Assembly: GCF_014649995.1 (NCBI RefSeq)
Contig: NZ_BMUC01000012.1
Span: forward strand, 4,360-68,359
DNA from: Streptomyces griseoflavus
GTDB lineage: Bacteria; Actinomycetota; Actinomycetes; Streptomycetales; Streptomycetaceae
Reading direction: 5' to 3'
DNA: 64,000 nt
In this document: piece after piece, positions 19,207-27,725 of the stretch
Position numbering within the stretch: position 1 is the first letter of the stretch
Layout: the number at the start of each line of letters is the position of its first letter
Made by a program: the position numbers and the translations under genes
Notes under the pieces: model-generated
Told to the model about the DNA's origin: nothing
Database searches by the model: none
What the model saw: only the letters and a program-made list of their open reading frames with translations

Positions 19207-21267
19207 GTGACGGATCAGGCAGTGGACCCCGGTGGTGTGCGGCTCCTTCGGGACGCTGCCCCGGACGGTCGATTCCTGGGCCGTACCAGGGAGTTGAAGG
19301 AGCTGCGCGCCGACATCGAGCGCGCCGGGCTGGACACGCTCTCCGGCCGCAAGGCACCCCGTGCGCGCGTCCTGCTCATCGCGGGGCGGCCCGGATCCGG
19401 CCGGACGGCCCTCGCCGAGGAACTCGTGCGCCAGGTCGCCGGACACTACCCGGGCGGGGTACTCCGCGCCCGCCTCGGCGAACCCGACGGCACCCGCGTG
19501 CCCGTCGGGCGCGCCGCGCGGGAACTGCTCGACGCCCTGGACGCGCCCGCCCCGGCCGGAGCCCCCGAGGACGAACTCACCGAGGCGCTGCGCACCGCCC
19601 TGGCCGACCGCCGCGCGGTGCTCCTGCTGGACGACGCGGCCGACGCGGAGCAGGTCGACGCGCTGCTCCCCGACAACCCCGACTGCCTCGCCGTCACCGT
19701 CTCATCGGGCCCCCTCACCGGCATCGCCGACGTCCGCCCCTGCACCCTGGGCGGCCTCGACACCAAGTCCGGGGTGGAACTGCTGTCCCGGCTGACCGGA
19801 TCGGTGCGGATCACGGTCGACCCCCGGGCCGCCGAGCGGCTCGCCGAGCAGTGCCAGGCCCTGCCCGCCGCCCTGGTGCTGGCCGGCGGCTGGCTCGCCG
19901 CCCGGCCCAAGGCGGCCGTCGCCGACCTCGCCAGACAGCTGCACACGGACCCCGCAGGTCAGGACACCGCCGTCACCCGTGTGGGACGGCTGGTGCACGA
20001 CTCGCTGCCCACGACCGCCGCCCGGATGCTGCGCCTGCTCAGCATCGCACCGGGAGGCCTGGTCGACCCGCACACCGCCGCCGCCCTGGCCGGCTGCCCG
20101 GTGGAGGACGCCCACACCACCCTGGACGGCTTCGCCGCGCACGGTCTGCTGCACTCGGTGGGCTCCGCCCAGCCGCAGTACCGGGTGCCCTCCTGCCTGC
20201 ACCCGCTGCTGCACGACCTCGCGGCGGAGCACGAGAAGCCCGGTGAACTCCAGCTGGCCCGCGCCCGCATGCTGGAGCGGACCGTGCGGCTGCTCCAGTC
20301 GTGCAGGGCGATCACCGAGACCGACAACCCCCAGGCACACGAGAAACTCCTCGGCATGCCGCGCGCCCTGCGCTTCGCGAGCCCGCGGGCCGCCGCCGAC
20401 TGGCTGCGGCTGCGCCGCCCCGCACTGCTGGCCGCCGCCCGGCTCGCCGTCGCCGACGGGGAGCTGGACACCCTCGCCAGGCGCCTGATGTCCCAGCTGG
20501 TGCGCGCCATGGCCGCCCACTTCGGCACCCAGGCCGCCGCGAGCGACCTGTACGACATCCACGGCCTCGTCCTCGACGTCGCCGAGCGCCGCGAACTGCC
20601 CCGGGAGCGGGCGGCGGCCCTGCTCAACCTGGGCGACCTCGACGCCCACACCGGACGCACGGCGGACGCCCTGACGCGCTACCGGGCCGCGCTGGACGCC
20701 GGACGCGAGGCGAACGACCCGTACGCGACCGGCCGCGCGATGGAATCCGTAGGCGGCGCGCACCTGGAGCTCGGGGACTTCGACCGGGCCGCCGACTGGT
20801 TCGGCCGGGCCCTGGCCGAGCGGCTGGCGCGGGGCGAGGGCGCGGAGGCCGCCCGGCTCTACGGCCGGATCGGCGCCGCCCACACCTACGCCGGCCGCTA
20901 CGGCGAGGCGCTGCGCAACTGGCGCGCGGCCGTCGCCGGGCACCGCAGGCACGGCGACGTGGCCGCCCAGGCGCGGGCTTTGAGCGAACTGGCCCGGGTG
21001 CAGGAGTACGCGGGCCGGCTCGACGAGTCGCTGCGCACCTGCCGGGAGGCCGTGGAGTGGGCGCGCCGGGCCGAGGACACCCGTCTGCAGGCCGCGCTGC
21101 ACCTGCGGCTGGCCGACTCCTTCGAGCACCTCGGGGATGCCGCGTCCGCCGCGCTGCACCGGAGCACGGCCGAGCGGATGCTGGCCGAGGAGGCCCCGGA
21201 GGACGACTCCGCACCGGAACACCGCGCTGACGCCTGCGAAATCCGTAGCGCATCCGCTGAAGATTGA
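19207..21267 (+). CDS. AfsR-like NB-ARC ATPase with TPR domain, no DNA-binding domain
   Basis: This 686-residue protein has the central and C-terminal architecture of AfsR-type regulators: a P-loop ATPase (Walker A GRPGSGRTALAEE near residue 59, Walker B RRAVLLLDDAAD near 139, and LPAALVLAGGWLA). A winged-helix-like segment comes next (ARMLRLLSIAPGGLVDPH), followed by TPR repeats from about residue 460 (LLNLGDLDAHTGRTADALTR and AHTYAGRYGEALRNW). It lacks the N-terminal SARP/BTAD DNA-binding domain, so it may be a signalling ATPase rather than a direct activator. GTG 19207 follows GGGAG by 9 nt. GTG 19198 is an alternative. It precedes ald by 144 bp. Confidence 0.82.
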   Translation: MTDQAVDPGGVRLLRDAAPDGRFLGRTRELKELRADIERAGLDTLSGRKAPRARVLLIAGRPGSGRTALAEELVRQVAGHYPGGVLRARLGEPDGTRVPVGRAARELLDALDAPAPAGAPEDELTEALRTALADRRAVLLLDDAADAEQVDALLPDNPDCLAVTVSSGPLTGIADVRPCTLGGLDTKSGVELLSRLTGSVRITVDPRAAERLAEQCQALPAALVLAGGWLAARPKAAVADLARQLHTDPAGQDTAVTRVGRLVHDSLPTTAARMLRLLSIAPGGLVDPHTAAALAGCPVEDAHTTLDGFAAHGLLHSVGSAQPQYRVPSCLHPLLHDLAAEHEKPGELQLARARMLERTVRLLQSCRAITETDNPQAHEKLLGMPRALRFASPRAAADWLRLRRPALLAAARLAVADGELDTLARRLMSQLVRAMAAHFGTQAAASDLYDIHGLVLDVAERRELPRERAAALLNLGDLDAHTGRTADALTRYRAALDAGREANDPYATGRAMESVGGAHLELGDFDRAADWFGRALAERLARGEGAEAARLYGRIGAAHTYAGRYGEALRNWRAAVAGHRRHGDVAAQARALSELARVQEYAGRLDESLRTCREAVEWARRAEDTRLQAALHLRLADSFEHLGDAASAALHRSTAERMLAEEAPEDDSAPEHRADACEIRSASAED

Positions 21268-21411
21268 AGCATTGGAAGGCTAGACAGCGGGAACACCTTC
21301 ATTAAACTGGCTCTGCCGCACCATCTTCTGCGGTCTCTCCCGGTGTGCCCGTGTGTGCCCGGGTATGTGTAGTGATACCCCATACCCTCTGAGCCAAGGA
21401 CCGTGATCCAC

Positions 21412-22527
21412 GTGAAGGTCGGCATCCCCCGCGAGGTCAAGAACAACGAGTTCCGGGTGGCCATCACCCCCGCCGGCGTGCACGAGCTCGTGCGCCATGG
21501 TCACCAGGTCGTCATCGAGCGCGGCGCCGGTGTCGGCTCCTCGATCCCCGACGGCGAGTACATCGCCGCGGGAGGGCAGATCCTGGACACGGCCGACGAG
21601 GTCTGGGCCGCGGCCGACCTGCTGCTGAAGGTCAAGGAGCCCGTCGCGGAGGAGTACCACCGCCTGCGCAAGGACCAGATCCTCTTCACCTACCTGCACC
21701 TGGCCGCGTCCAAGGAGTGCACGGACGCCCTCCTGGAGTCCGGCACCACCGCCATCGCCTACGAGACCGTCGAACTGCCCAGCCGCGCGCTGCCGCTGCT
21801 CGCCCCGATGTCCGAGGTCGCGGGCCGGCTCTCCACCCAGGTCGGCGCCTACCACCTGATGCGCGCCCACGGCGGCCGGGGTGTGCTCCCCGGCGGTGTC
21901 CCCGGTGTGCTGGCCGGCCGGGCCGTCGTCATCGGCGGGGGCGTCTCCGGCTGGAACGCCGCGCAGATCGCCATCGGCATGGGCTTCCACGTGACCCTGC
22001 TCGACAAGGACATCAACAAGCTCAAGGAGGCCGACAAGGTCTTCGGCACGAAGATCCAGACCGTCGTCTCCAACGCCTTCGAGCTGGAGAAGGCCTGCCT
22101 GGAGGCCGACCTGGTGATCGGCGCGGTGCTGGTCCCGGGCGCCAAGGCGCCGAAGCTGGTCAGCAACGAGCTGGTCTCGCGGATGAAGGCGGGAAGTGTC
22201 CTTGTCGACATCGCGATCGACCAGGGCGGCTGCTTCGAGGACTCCCACCCCACCACGCACGCCGAGCCGACCTTCAAGGTCCACGAGTCGGTCTTCTACT
22301 GCGTCGCCAACATGCCCGGCGCCGTGCCCAACACCTCGACCTACGCCCTGACCAACGCCACGCTGCCGTACATCGTCGAAGTCGCCAACCGCGGCTGGGC
22401 GGACGCGCTGCGCCGTGACCCCGCGCTCGCCAAGGGCCTCAACACGCATGACGGCAAGGTCGTTTACCGGGAGGTCGCCGAGGCGCACGGCCTCCAGCAC
22501 GTCGAGCTCGCCTCGCTGCTCGGCTGA
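21412..22527 (+). CDS. ald: alanine dehydrogenase
   Basis: This 371-residue NAD-dependent enzyme interconverts L-alanine and pyruvate plus ammonia. The N-terminus VKVGIPREVKNNEFRVAITP, the catalytic lysine region LLLKVKEP and histidine region YLHLAASKE are all present, as are the Rossmann motif VVIGGGVSGWNAAQIA near residue 170 and the substrate region NMPGAVPNTSTYALTNATLP. GTG 21412 is chosen because AAGGA lies 11 nt upstream and the length is standard. An earlier in-frame GTG at 21403 is only 2 nt from the AAGGA and cannot be served by it. A strong hairpin lies downstream. Confidence 0.96.
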   Translation: MKVGIPREVKNNEFRVAITPAGVHELVRHGHQVVIERGAGVGSSIPDGEYIAAGGQILDTADEVWAAADLLLKVKEPVAEEYHRLRKDQILFTYLHLAASKECTDALLESGTTAIAYETVELPSRALPLLAPMSEVAGRLSTQVGAYHLMRAHGGRGVLPGGVPGVLAGRAVVIGGGVSGWNAAQIAIGMGFHVTLLDKDINKLKEADKVFGTKIQTVVSNAFELEKACLEADLVIGAVLVPGAKAPKLVSNELVSRMKAGSVLVDIAIDQGGCFEDSHPTTHAEPTFKVHESVFYCVANMPGAVPNTSTYALTNATLPYIVEVANRGWADALRRDPALAKGLNTHDGKVVYREVAEAHGLQHVELASLLG

Positions 22528-22898
22528 CCCCGCCAGGGCGGTAAGTCGACCAAGTCACCCACCGGCAAAGGCGACACGTCAACTCGGATCGTCAACGCCA
22601 CGCGCCCGGCCGGACCTTGTCCCACGAGGTCCGGCCGGATGTGTGTATGGTCACTTCCTGATTCCTGTACAACTCGCCTCGAACGTAACCCTTCTACCGA
22701 TTCGCACACCCGTGAAACCTGCGGTGCGACGGCCGTACGCCCTTGACAGAGGGATGTTTCATTGCCGACACATCGGGTCGGGTCCGGCGGATTGTGTTGC
22801 TGCGGACGGTCGACACGCCATAGAGTCGCCAATCGTCGGCATGGTGCCACGCTGACCTGTCTAGAAGTTTCCTGGTCACCAAGGAGGTAAGACGACTT
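22528..22898 (+). promoter_or_regulatory. intergenic region ald - parA (371 bp) with candidate promoters
   Basis: After the ald terminator the sequence becomes less GC-rich and carries promoter-like boxes for the parA-scpAB operon. TTGCTG (22797-22802) and TAGAGT (22821-22826) are 18 bp apart, a good HrdB-type pair that would give a leader of about 65 nt. A perfect TTGACA at 22743-22748 lacks a convincing -10 box. A near-perfect ribosome binding site AAGGAGG precedes parA. No gene is seen here. Confidence 0.55.
22606..22638 (+). terminator. terminator hairpin after ald
   Basis: CCGGCCGGACCT (22606-22617) pairs perfectly with AGGTCCGGCCGG (22627-22638) around a 9-nt loop, about 80 bp after the ald stop. 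Confidence 0.8.
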
Positions 22899-24077
22899 GT
22901 GAATGAGTCGACATTTACTCCCGGGGGTGGTCACCCAGGAATGCCTGCGCCGGACCAGGAGCCCGCGGGATTCGCTGCTGTCGGCTCCGTCGCTGTGCGC
23001 ACCTTCGCAGCCCACCGGAGTCACCGGACTCCAGGGGTGACTCACCCAGCACACCAGAGCATGGATGGCCATCACGTGAACGCCATGGCCGGCGACGGAA
23101 GTGGCGCGCCCCACAACCAGCTCGCCGACTTCGACGAACTGCCCGAGGGGCATTTCTACGACCCCGACGCCGAGTACGAGCCCGATCCGGAGTACGCGGC
23201 CACGCTCGCGCCCGACGCGGCGCGCCAGCGCCGTGAGCGCGTCGGTCCGACCGGGCGCCCGCTGCCGTACTTCCCGATCCCGGGCCCGCTGACCGACCAC
23301 GGACCCGCGAAGATCATCGCGATGTGCAACCAGAAGGGCGGCGTCGGCAAGACCACGTCGACCATCAACCTGGGTGCCGCGCTCGCGGAGTACGGACGCC
23401 GGGTGCTGCTCGTCGACTTCGACCCGCAGGGCGCGCTGTCGGTCGGACTGGGCGTCAACCCGATGGAACTCGACCTCACCGTCTACAACCTGCTCATGGA
23501 GCGGGGGATGGCGGCCGACGAGGTGCTGCTGAAGACGGCGGTCCCCAACATGGACCTGCTGCCCAGCAACATCGACCTGTCGGCGGCCGAGGTGCAGCTG
23601 GTGAGCGAGGTCGCGCGCGAGTCCACGCTGCAGCGGGCGCTGAAGCCGCTGATGGACGACTACGACTACATCGTGATCGACTGCCAGCCCTCGCTCGGCC
23701 TGCTCACGGTCAACGCGCTGACCGCCGCGCACAAGGTGATCGTGCCGCTGGAGTGCGAGTTCTTCGCACTGCGCGGCGTGGCGCTGCTGACCGAGACCAT
23801 CGAGAAGGTCCAGGAGCGGCTCAACCCCGACCTGGAGCTCGACGGCATCCTCGCCACCATGTACGACTCGCGCACGGTGCACAGCCGTGAGGTGCTCGCG
23901 CGGGTGGTCGAGGCGTTCGACGACCACGTCTACCACACGGTCATCGGCCGCACGGTCCGCTTCCCGGAGACCACGGTCGCCGGCGAGCCGATCACCACGT
24001 ACGCGTCCAACTCCGTCGGTGCCGCCGCCTACCGCCAGCTCGCCAGGGAGGTGCTCGCCCGGTGTCACGCCGAGTGA
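22899..24077 (+). CDS. ParA-like chromosome-partitioning ATPase (second, scpAB-linked copy)
   Basis: This 392-residue ParA/MinD-superfamily ATPase has a disordered first ~130 residues. The deviant Walker A CNQKGGVGKTTSTINLG is near residue 143, LLVDFDPQGALSVGLG follows, and DYIVIDCQPSLGLLTVNAL is the Walker B region. All catalytic residues are intact. Its place directly before scpA-scpB-rluB matches the mycobacterial Rv1708-Rv1711 order. This points to a role linked to condensin rather than the oriC-proximal parAB. The GTG start is fixed by an almost perfect ribosome binding site. Its 3' end overlaps the next gene by 16 bp. Confidence 0.92.
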   Translation: MNESTFTPGGGHPGMPAPDQEPAGFAAVGSVAVRTFAAHRSHRTPGVTHPAHQSMDGHHVNAMAGDGSGAPHNQLADFDELPEGHFYDPDAEYEPDPEYAATLAPDAARQRRERVGPTGRPLPYFPIPGPLTDHGPAKIIAMCNQKGGVGKTTSTINLGAALAEYGRRVLLVDFDPQGALSVGLGVNPMELDLTVYNLLMERGMAADEVLLKTAVPNMDLLPSNIDLSAAEVQLVSEVARESTLQRALKPLMDDYDYIVIDCQPSLGLLTVNALTAAHKVIVPLECEFFALRGVALLTETIEKVQERLNPDLELDGILATMYDSRTVHSREVLARVVEAFDDHVYHTVIGRTVRFPETTVAGEPITTYASNSVGAAAYRQLAREVLARCHAE

Positions 24078-24610
24078 GTCTGCCGGGGGCCGACGAACTC
24101 TTCCGTACGACAGGGGGGATGGCGCTCCAGGCGTCCACTCCCCGGCGCGCCAACGGCGACGCCCGCGTTCCCGCTCCCGCGGGGGAGGGCGACGCGGCGG
24201 CCGCGCAGGAGGACGCGCCGCCGTCGGTGCCCGCACAGGGCGGCGACGGCGAGGGCGCGGAGCACGTCGCGGCGGACGCCGAGCCGGCGGGGGCCGGGGA
24301 GTCGCGCGGTCGCGGCGCCACGGGCTCCGGACGGCGTCAGACGGCGCAGGAGGACGCGGCCCCGCGCAAGCGGGGCAGAGCGGCGGCGCGGCGGCCCAGC
24401 GGCCGTGAGCGGCACGACGAGAAGATCACCGTGTACGTGTCCGCCGAGGAGCTGATGGACCTGGAACACGCGCGGCTCGTCCTGCGCGGCGAGCACGGCC
24501 TCGCCGTCGACCGCGGCCGCATCGTCCGCGAGGCGGTGGCGGTGGTCCTCGCCGACCTGGAGAGCCGCGGGGACGCCAGCATCCTCGTACGACGTCTCCG
24601 CGGGCGGTAG
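24062..24610 (+). CDS. RHH-like DNA-binding protein with disordered N-terminus (possible ParA partner)
   Basis: The first ~115 of 182 residues are Ala/Glu/Gly/Arg-rich and probably disordered, ending in a basic patch (RKRGRAAARRPSGRERHDE). The rest is compact. A short strand KITVYVSAEEL is followed by two helices (EHARLVLRGEHGLAVDRGRI, then VREAVAVVLADLESRG). This beta-alpha-alpha order is that of a ribbon-helix-helix domain. ParA proteins of type Ib and related systems often use RHH partners (ParG, Omega) as centromere binders and ATPase activators. The GTG start overlaps parA, so synthesis is coupled. The partner role is inference. Confidence 0.75.
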   Translation: MSRRVSLPGADELFRTTGGMALQASTPRRANGDARVPAPAGEGDAAAAQEDAPPSVPAQGGDGEGAEHVAADAEPAGAGESRGRGATGSGRRQTAQEDAAPRKRGRAAARRPSGRERHDEKITVYVSAEELMDLEHARLVLRGEHGLAVDRGRIVREAVAVVLADLESRGDASILVRRLRGR

Positions 24611-24628
24611 CGGTAGCCTGCGGAGGCC

Positions 24629-25888
24629 ATGACCTCGAACGACACACCCGCCTCCGGTGACCGGCCGCCGCGCCGCCGCACCCTGGGCCGGGGCCCGGCG
24701 GCTGCCCCGCACGCGGGCGGGCCGGGCGCCGGCCCGGCGGGGAACGGGGCGGCAGGACCCGAGGGCCCGGGCCCGGACGGCACGAGCCCCGGGGGCACCA
24801 CGCCGGCCGGGGCGCCCGGAGGACCGGAGCGCACGGCCGGACCCGCACGGGACACGCCGGGGTCGCCGCAGGCCGGCAGTCCGGCGCCCACGCACCCCGT
24901 GGAGACCGACGGGCCGGTGACGGCGCCGCAGGGGACGTTCGCCGAGTCCGGCGTTCCCCTTGGTTCCGTGGAGACGGACGAGCCGGTTGCGGTGCCGGAG
25001 GACGGCCTGACCGGACGCCGGGACCAGGCGCCGGCGGGGGCTGCTGCGACGGCGCCGGAAGCACCCGCCGACGAGGCGGACGGGCGGTTCACGGTCCGGC
25101 TGGCGAACTTCGAGGGTCCCTTCGATCTGCTGCTGCAGCTGATCGCCAAGCACAAGCTGGACGTCACCGAGGTCGCGCTGTCGAAGGTGACCGACGAGTT
25201 CATGGCGCACATCCGGGCTCTCGGGCCGGACTGGGACCTGGACGAGACGACGGAGTTCCTGGTCGTGGCGGCCACGCTGCTCGACCTCAAGGCGGCCCGG
25301 CTGCTGCCCGCCGCCGAGGTGGAGGACGAGGCCGACCTCGCCCTGCTGGAGGCCCGCGACCTGCTGTTCGCGCGACTGCTGCAGTACCGCGCGTACAAGC
25401 GGATCGCCGAGATCTTCGACCGGCGGCTCGACGACGAGGCCCGCCGCTACCCCCGTACCGTCGGACTCGAACCGCAGCACGCCGAGCTGCTGCCCGAGGT
25501 GGTCATCGGCATCGGCGCCGAGGGCTTCGCCAGGCTCGCCGTCAAGGCGATGCAGCCCCGGCCCAAGCCGCAGGTGTACATCGACCACATCCACGCGCCG
25601 CTGGTCAGCGTGCAGGAGCAGGCGGGGATCGTCGTCGCGCGGCTCAGGGAACTGGGCGAGGCGAGCTTCGGGGCGCTCGTCGCGGACACGGACGACACCC
25701 TGACCGTCGTGGCACGGTTCCTCGCCCTGCTGGAGCTGTACCGCGAGAAGGCGGTCGACCTCGAGCAGGAGACCGCGCTCGGCGAGCTGACCGTGCGCTG
25801 GACCGGCGGGGACGGCGACGCCGCGCCGACGGTCACCGACGAGTTCGACCGGCCGCCCGAGCAGCCGGAGGAGGAGCAGAGGACATGA
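24629..25888 (+). CDS. scpA: segregation and condensation protein A
   Basis: This is the kleisin subunit of the SMC-ScpAB condensin. The kleisin region begins near residue 150 with FTVRLANFEGPFDLLLQLIA and KLDVTEVALSKVTDEFM. It continues through LLDLKAARLLP and a C-terminal winged helix (FGALVADTDDTLTVVARFLA then LLELYREKAVDLEQ). The first ~150 of 419 residues are an unusual Gly/Pro/Ala-rich extension absent from the compact ~250-residue kleisins of Bacillus. The stop overlaps scpB (ATGA), giving balanced synthesis of the two partners. Confidence 0.95.
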   Translation: MTSNDTPASGDRPPRRRTLGRGPAAAPHAGGPGAGPAGNGAAGPEGPGPDGTSPGGTTPAGAPGGPERTAGPARDTPGSPQAGSPAPTHPVETDGPVTAPQGTFAESGVPLGSVETDEPVAVPEDGLTGRRDQAPAGAAATAPEAPADEADGRFTVRLANFEGPFDLLLQLIAKHKLDVTEVALSKVTDEFMAHIRALGPDWDLDETTEFLVVAATLLDLKAARLLPAAEVEDEADLALLEARDLLFARLLQYRAYKRIAEIFDRRLDDEARRYPRTVGLEPQHAELLPEVVIGIGAEGFARLAVKAMQPRPKPQVYIDHIHAPLVSVQEQAGIVVARLRELGEASFGALVADTDDTLTVVARFLALLELYREKAVDLEQETALGELTVRWTGGDGDAAPTVTDEFDRPPEQPEEEQRT

Positions 25889-26538
25889 GCGACGAGACCC
25901 CCGCCCCACCGGCCGGGCTGCGCGCCGTCGCGGACCTCGACCTCGGGCCCGCCCTGGAGGCGGTCCTCATGGTCGTGGACGAGCCCGCGACCGAGGAGCA
26001 CCTGGCGAAGATACTGGAGCGGTCCCGACGCGAGGTCGCGGACGCGCTGCGCGAGCTGGCCGACGAGTACACCCGCCAGGGACGCGGCTTCGAGCTGCGG
26101 CTCGTGGCGGGCGGCTGGCGCTTCTACACCCGCCCCGAGTACGCCGCGGCCGTCGAGCGCTTCGTCCTGGACGGCCAGCAGGCCCGGCTCACCCAGGCCG
26201 CCCTGGAGACCCTCGCGGTCGTCGCCTACCGGCAACCGGTCAGCCGCGGACGCGTCTCCGCCGTGCGCGGAGTGAACTGTGACGGTGTGATGCGCACCCT
26301 CCTCCAGCGCGGTCTGATCGAGGAGGCGGGCACGGAACCCGAAACAGGTGCGATCCTGTACACGACGACGAACTACTTCCTGGAGCGGATGGGCCTGCGC
26401 GGCCTGGACGAACTCCCGGAGCTCGCGCCCTTCCTCCCCGAGGCGGAGGCGATCGAGGCCGAGACACTGGAAGGGGTCCCGTCGTTCGATCCGGACGCCC
26501 CGGATTCCGAGGACGCAGACGACAAGACGGAACTTTGA
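25885..26538 (+). CDS. scpB: segregation and condensation protein B
   Basis: This 217-residue protein has the two winged-helix domains of ScpB: ALEAVLMVVDEPATEEHLAK near the N-terminus and LTQAALETLAVVAYRQPVSR in the middle. The conserved EAGTEPETGAILYTTTNYFL sequence and an acidic C-terminus follow. It binds ScpA as a dimer and stabilises the SMC complex. Its ATG overlaps the scpA stop and its TGA overlaps the rluB ATG, so the whole set is translated as a coupled block. Confidence 0.95.
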   Translation: MSDETPAPPAGLRAVADLDLGPALEAVLMVVDEPATEEHLAKILERSRREVADALRELADEYTRQGRGFELRLVAGGWRFYTRPEYAAAVERFVLDGQQARLTQAALETLAVVAYRQPVSRGRVSAVRGVNCDGVMRTLLQRGLIEEAGTEPETGAILYTTTNYFLERMGLRGLDELPELAPFLPEAEAIEAETLEGVPSFDPDAPDSEDADDKTEL

Positions 26539-27653
26539 TGCGAAGCAGCAGCGGCAGGAACAGCAGCGGAAACAACGGCGGGAGCCGTGGTGGCAACAGC
26601 GGCGGCCGCGGCGGGAGCGGCGGTGGCCGCGGTAGTCACCGCGGCGCCGGCAACAACCGCGACGACCGGCAGGGCGGTCGTCCGAAGAAGCCGCGCCCGG
26701 AGGAGCGGCGCTACGACGTGGGCCCCGGCGCCACCCAGGAGGGCCCCAAGTCGGGCCGCGGGCCCACGGCCCGCGGAGGCGCCAAGGGCGGGCCGAGGAA
26801 GCCCCTGCAGCGGGGGCGCTCGGTCCCGGCCACGTCCCGCGAGTACGAGGCACGGGCCGAGGAGCGCAACCGGGAGCGGTACGCGGGCAAGAAGGACGTC
26901 AGGCTGCCCAAGACCTTCCCCGGCGCCGAGCAGGAGGGTGAGCGGCTGCAGAAGGTCCTCGCGCGCGCCGGCTACGGCTCCCGGCGCTCCTGCGAGGAGC
27001 TGATCGAGCAGGCGCGCGTCGAGGTCAACGGCGAGATCGTGCTGGAGCAGGGCAGGCGGGTCGACCCGGAGAAGGACGAGGTCAAGGTCGACGGCCTGAC
27101 GGTCGCCACGCAGTCGTACCAGTTCTTCTCGCTGAACAAGCCCGCCGGGGTCGTCTCGACCATGGAGGACCCGGAGGGGCGCCAGTGCCTCGGTGACTAC
27201 GTCACCAACCGCGAGACCCGCCTCTTCCACGTCGGCCGGCTCGACACCGAGACCGAGGGCGTCATCCTGCTCACCAACCACGGCGAGCTGGCGCACCGCC
27301 TGACCCACCCCCGGTACGGCGTGAAGAAGACCTACCTGGCGCACATCGTCGGCCCGATCCCGCGCGACCTGGGCAAGCGGCTGAAGGACGGCATCCAGCT
27401 CGAGGACGGCTACGCGCGCGCCGACCACTTCCGGGTGGTGGAGCAGACCGGCAAGAACTACCTCGTCGAGGTCACCCTGCACGAGGGCCGCAAGCACATC
27501 GTGCGCCGGATGCTCGCGGAAGCCGGTTTCCCGGTCGACAAGCTGGTGCGCACCGCGTTCGGTCCGATCACCCTGGGCGACCAGAAGTCGGGCTGGCTGC
27601 GCCGGCTGTCCAACACCGAGGTCGGGATGCTGATGCAGGAGGTCGAGCTCTAA
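26538..27653 (+). CDS. rluB: RluB/RsuA-family rRNA pseudouridine synthase with RG-rich N-terminus
   Basis: This 371-residue enzyme converts a uridine in rRNA (23S U2605 for RluB) to pseudouridine. After a ~120-residue Ser/Arg/Gly/Asn-rich basic tail come the S4 domain (RLQKVLARAGYGSRRSCEEL) and the synthase domain. The latter has the RsuA-family motif VGRLDTETEGVILLTNHGEL, containing the catalytic Asp, then HEGRKHIVRRML. The catalytic part has normal length and the tail is an extra probable RNA-binding region. The ATG overlaps the scpB stop (TGATG). The gene ends just before the palindrome of the NrtR cassette. Confidence 0.93.
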   Translation: MRSSSGRNSSGNNGGSRGGNSGGRGGSGGGRGSHRGAGNNRDDRQGGRPKKPRPEERRYDVGPGATQEGPKSGRGPTARGGAKGGPRKPLQRGRSVPATSREYEARAEERNRERYAGKKDVRLPKTFPGAEQEGERLQKVLARAGYGSRRSCEELIEQARVEVNGEIVLEQGRRVDPEKDEVKVDGLTVATQSYQFFSLNKPAGVVSTMEDPEGRQCLGDYVTNRETRLFHVGRLDTETEGVILLTNHGELAHRLTHPRYGVKKTYLAHIVGPIPRDLGKRLKDGIQLEDGYARADHFRVVEQTGKNYLVEVTLHEGRKHIVRRMLAEAGFPVDKLVRTAFGPITLGDQKSGWLRRLSNTEVGMLMQEVEL

Positions 27654-27680
27654 GAGCCCCCAGGGCTTGTGCGTCCACCG

Positions 27681-27719
27681 CACCCCCTTTTATAGTCGCA
27701 CTGACTATTAAAGGGGGTG
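27681..27719. promoter_or_regulatory. nested palindrome: NrtR-type operator inside a long inverted repeat covering the ribosome binding site
   Basis: ATAGTC (27692-27697) and GACTAT (27703-27708) form a palindrome of the type bound by NrtR repressors. It extends outward as CACCCCCTTT (27681-27690) with AAAGGGGGTG (27710-27719), giving 17-bp arms with one mismatch and a 5-nt loop. The right arm contains the Shine-Dalgarno sequence of the regulator gene, so the same element could act as DNA operator, as terminator for rluB and as an RNA hairpin hiding the ribosome binding site. Confidence 0.75.
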
Positions 27720-27725
27720 CCGGTC

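Noticed and set aside
22743-22748. Perfect TTGACA as the parA promoter
   Set aside because: No -10 box lies 16-19 bp downstream. The TTGCTG/TAGAGT pair nearby is a better candidate.
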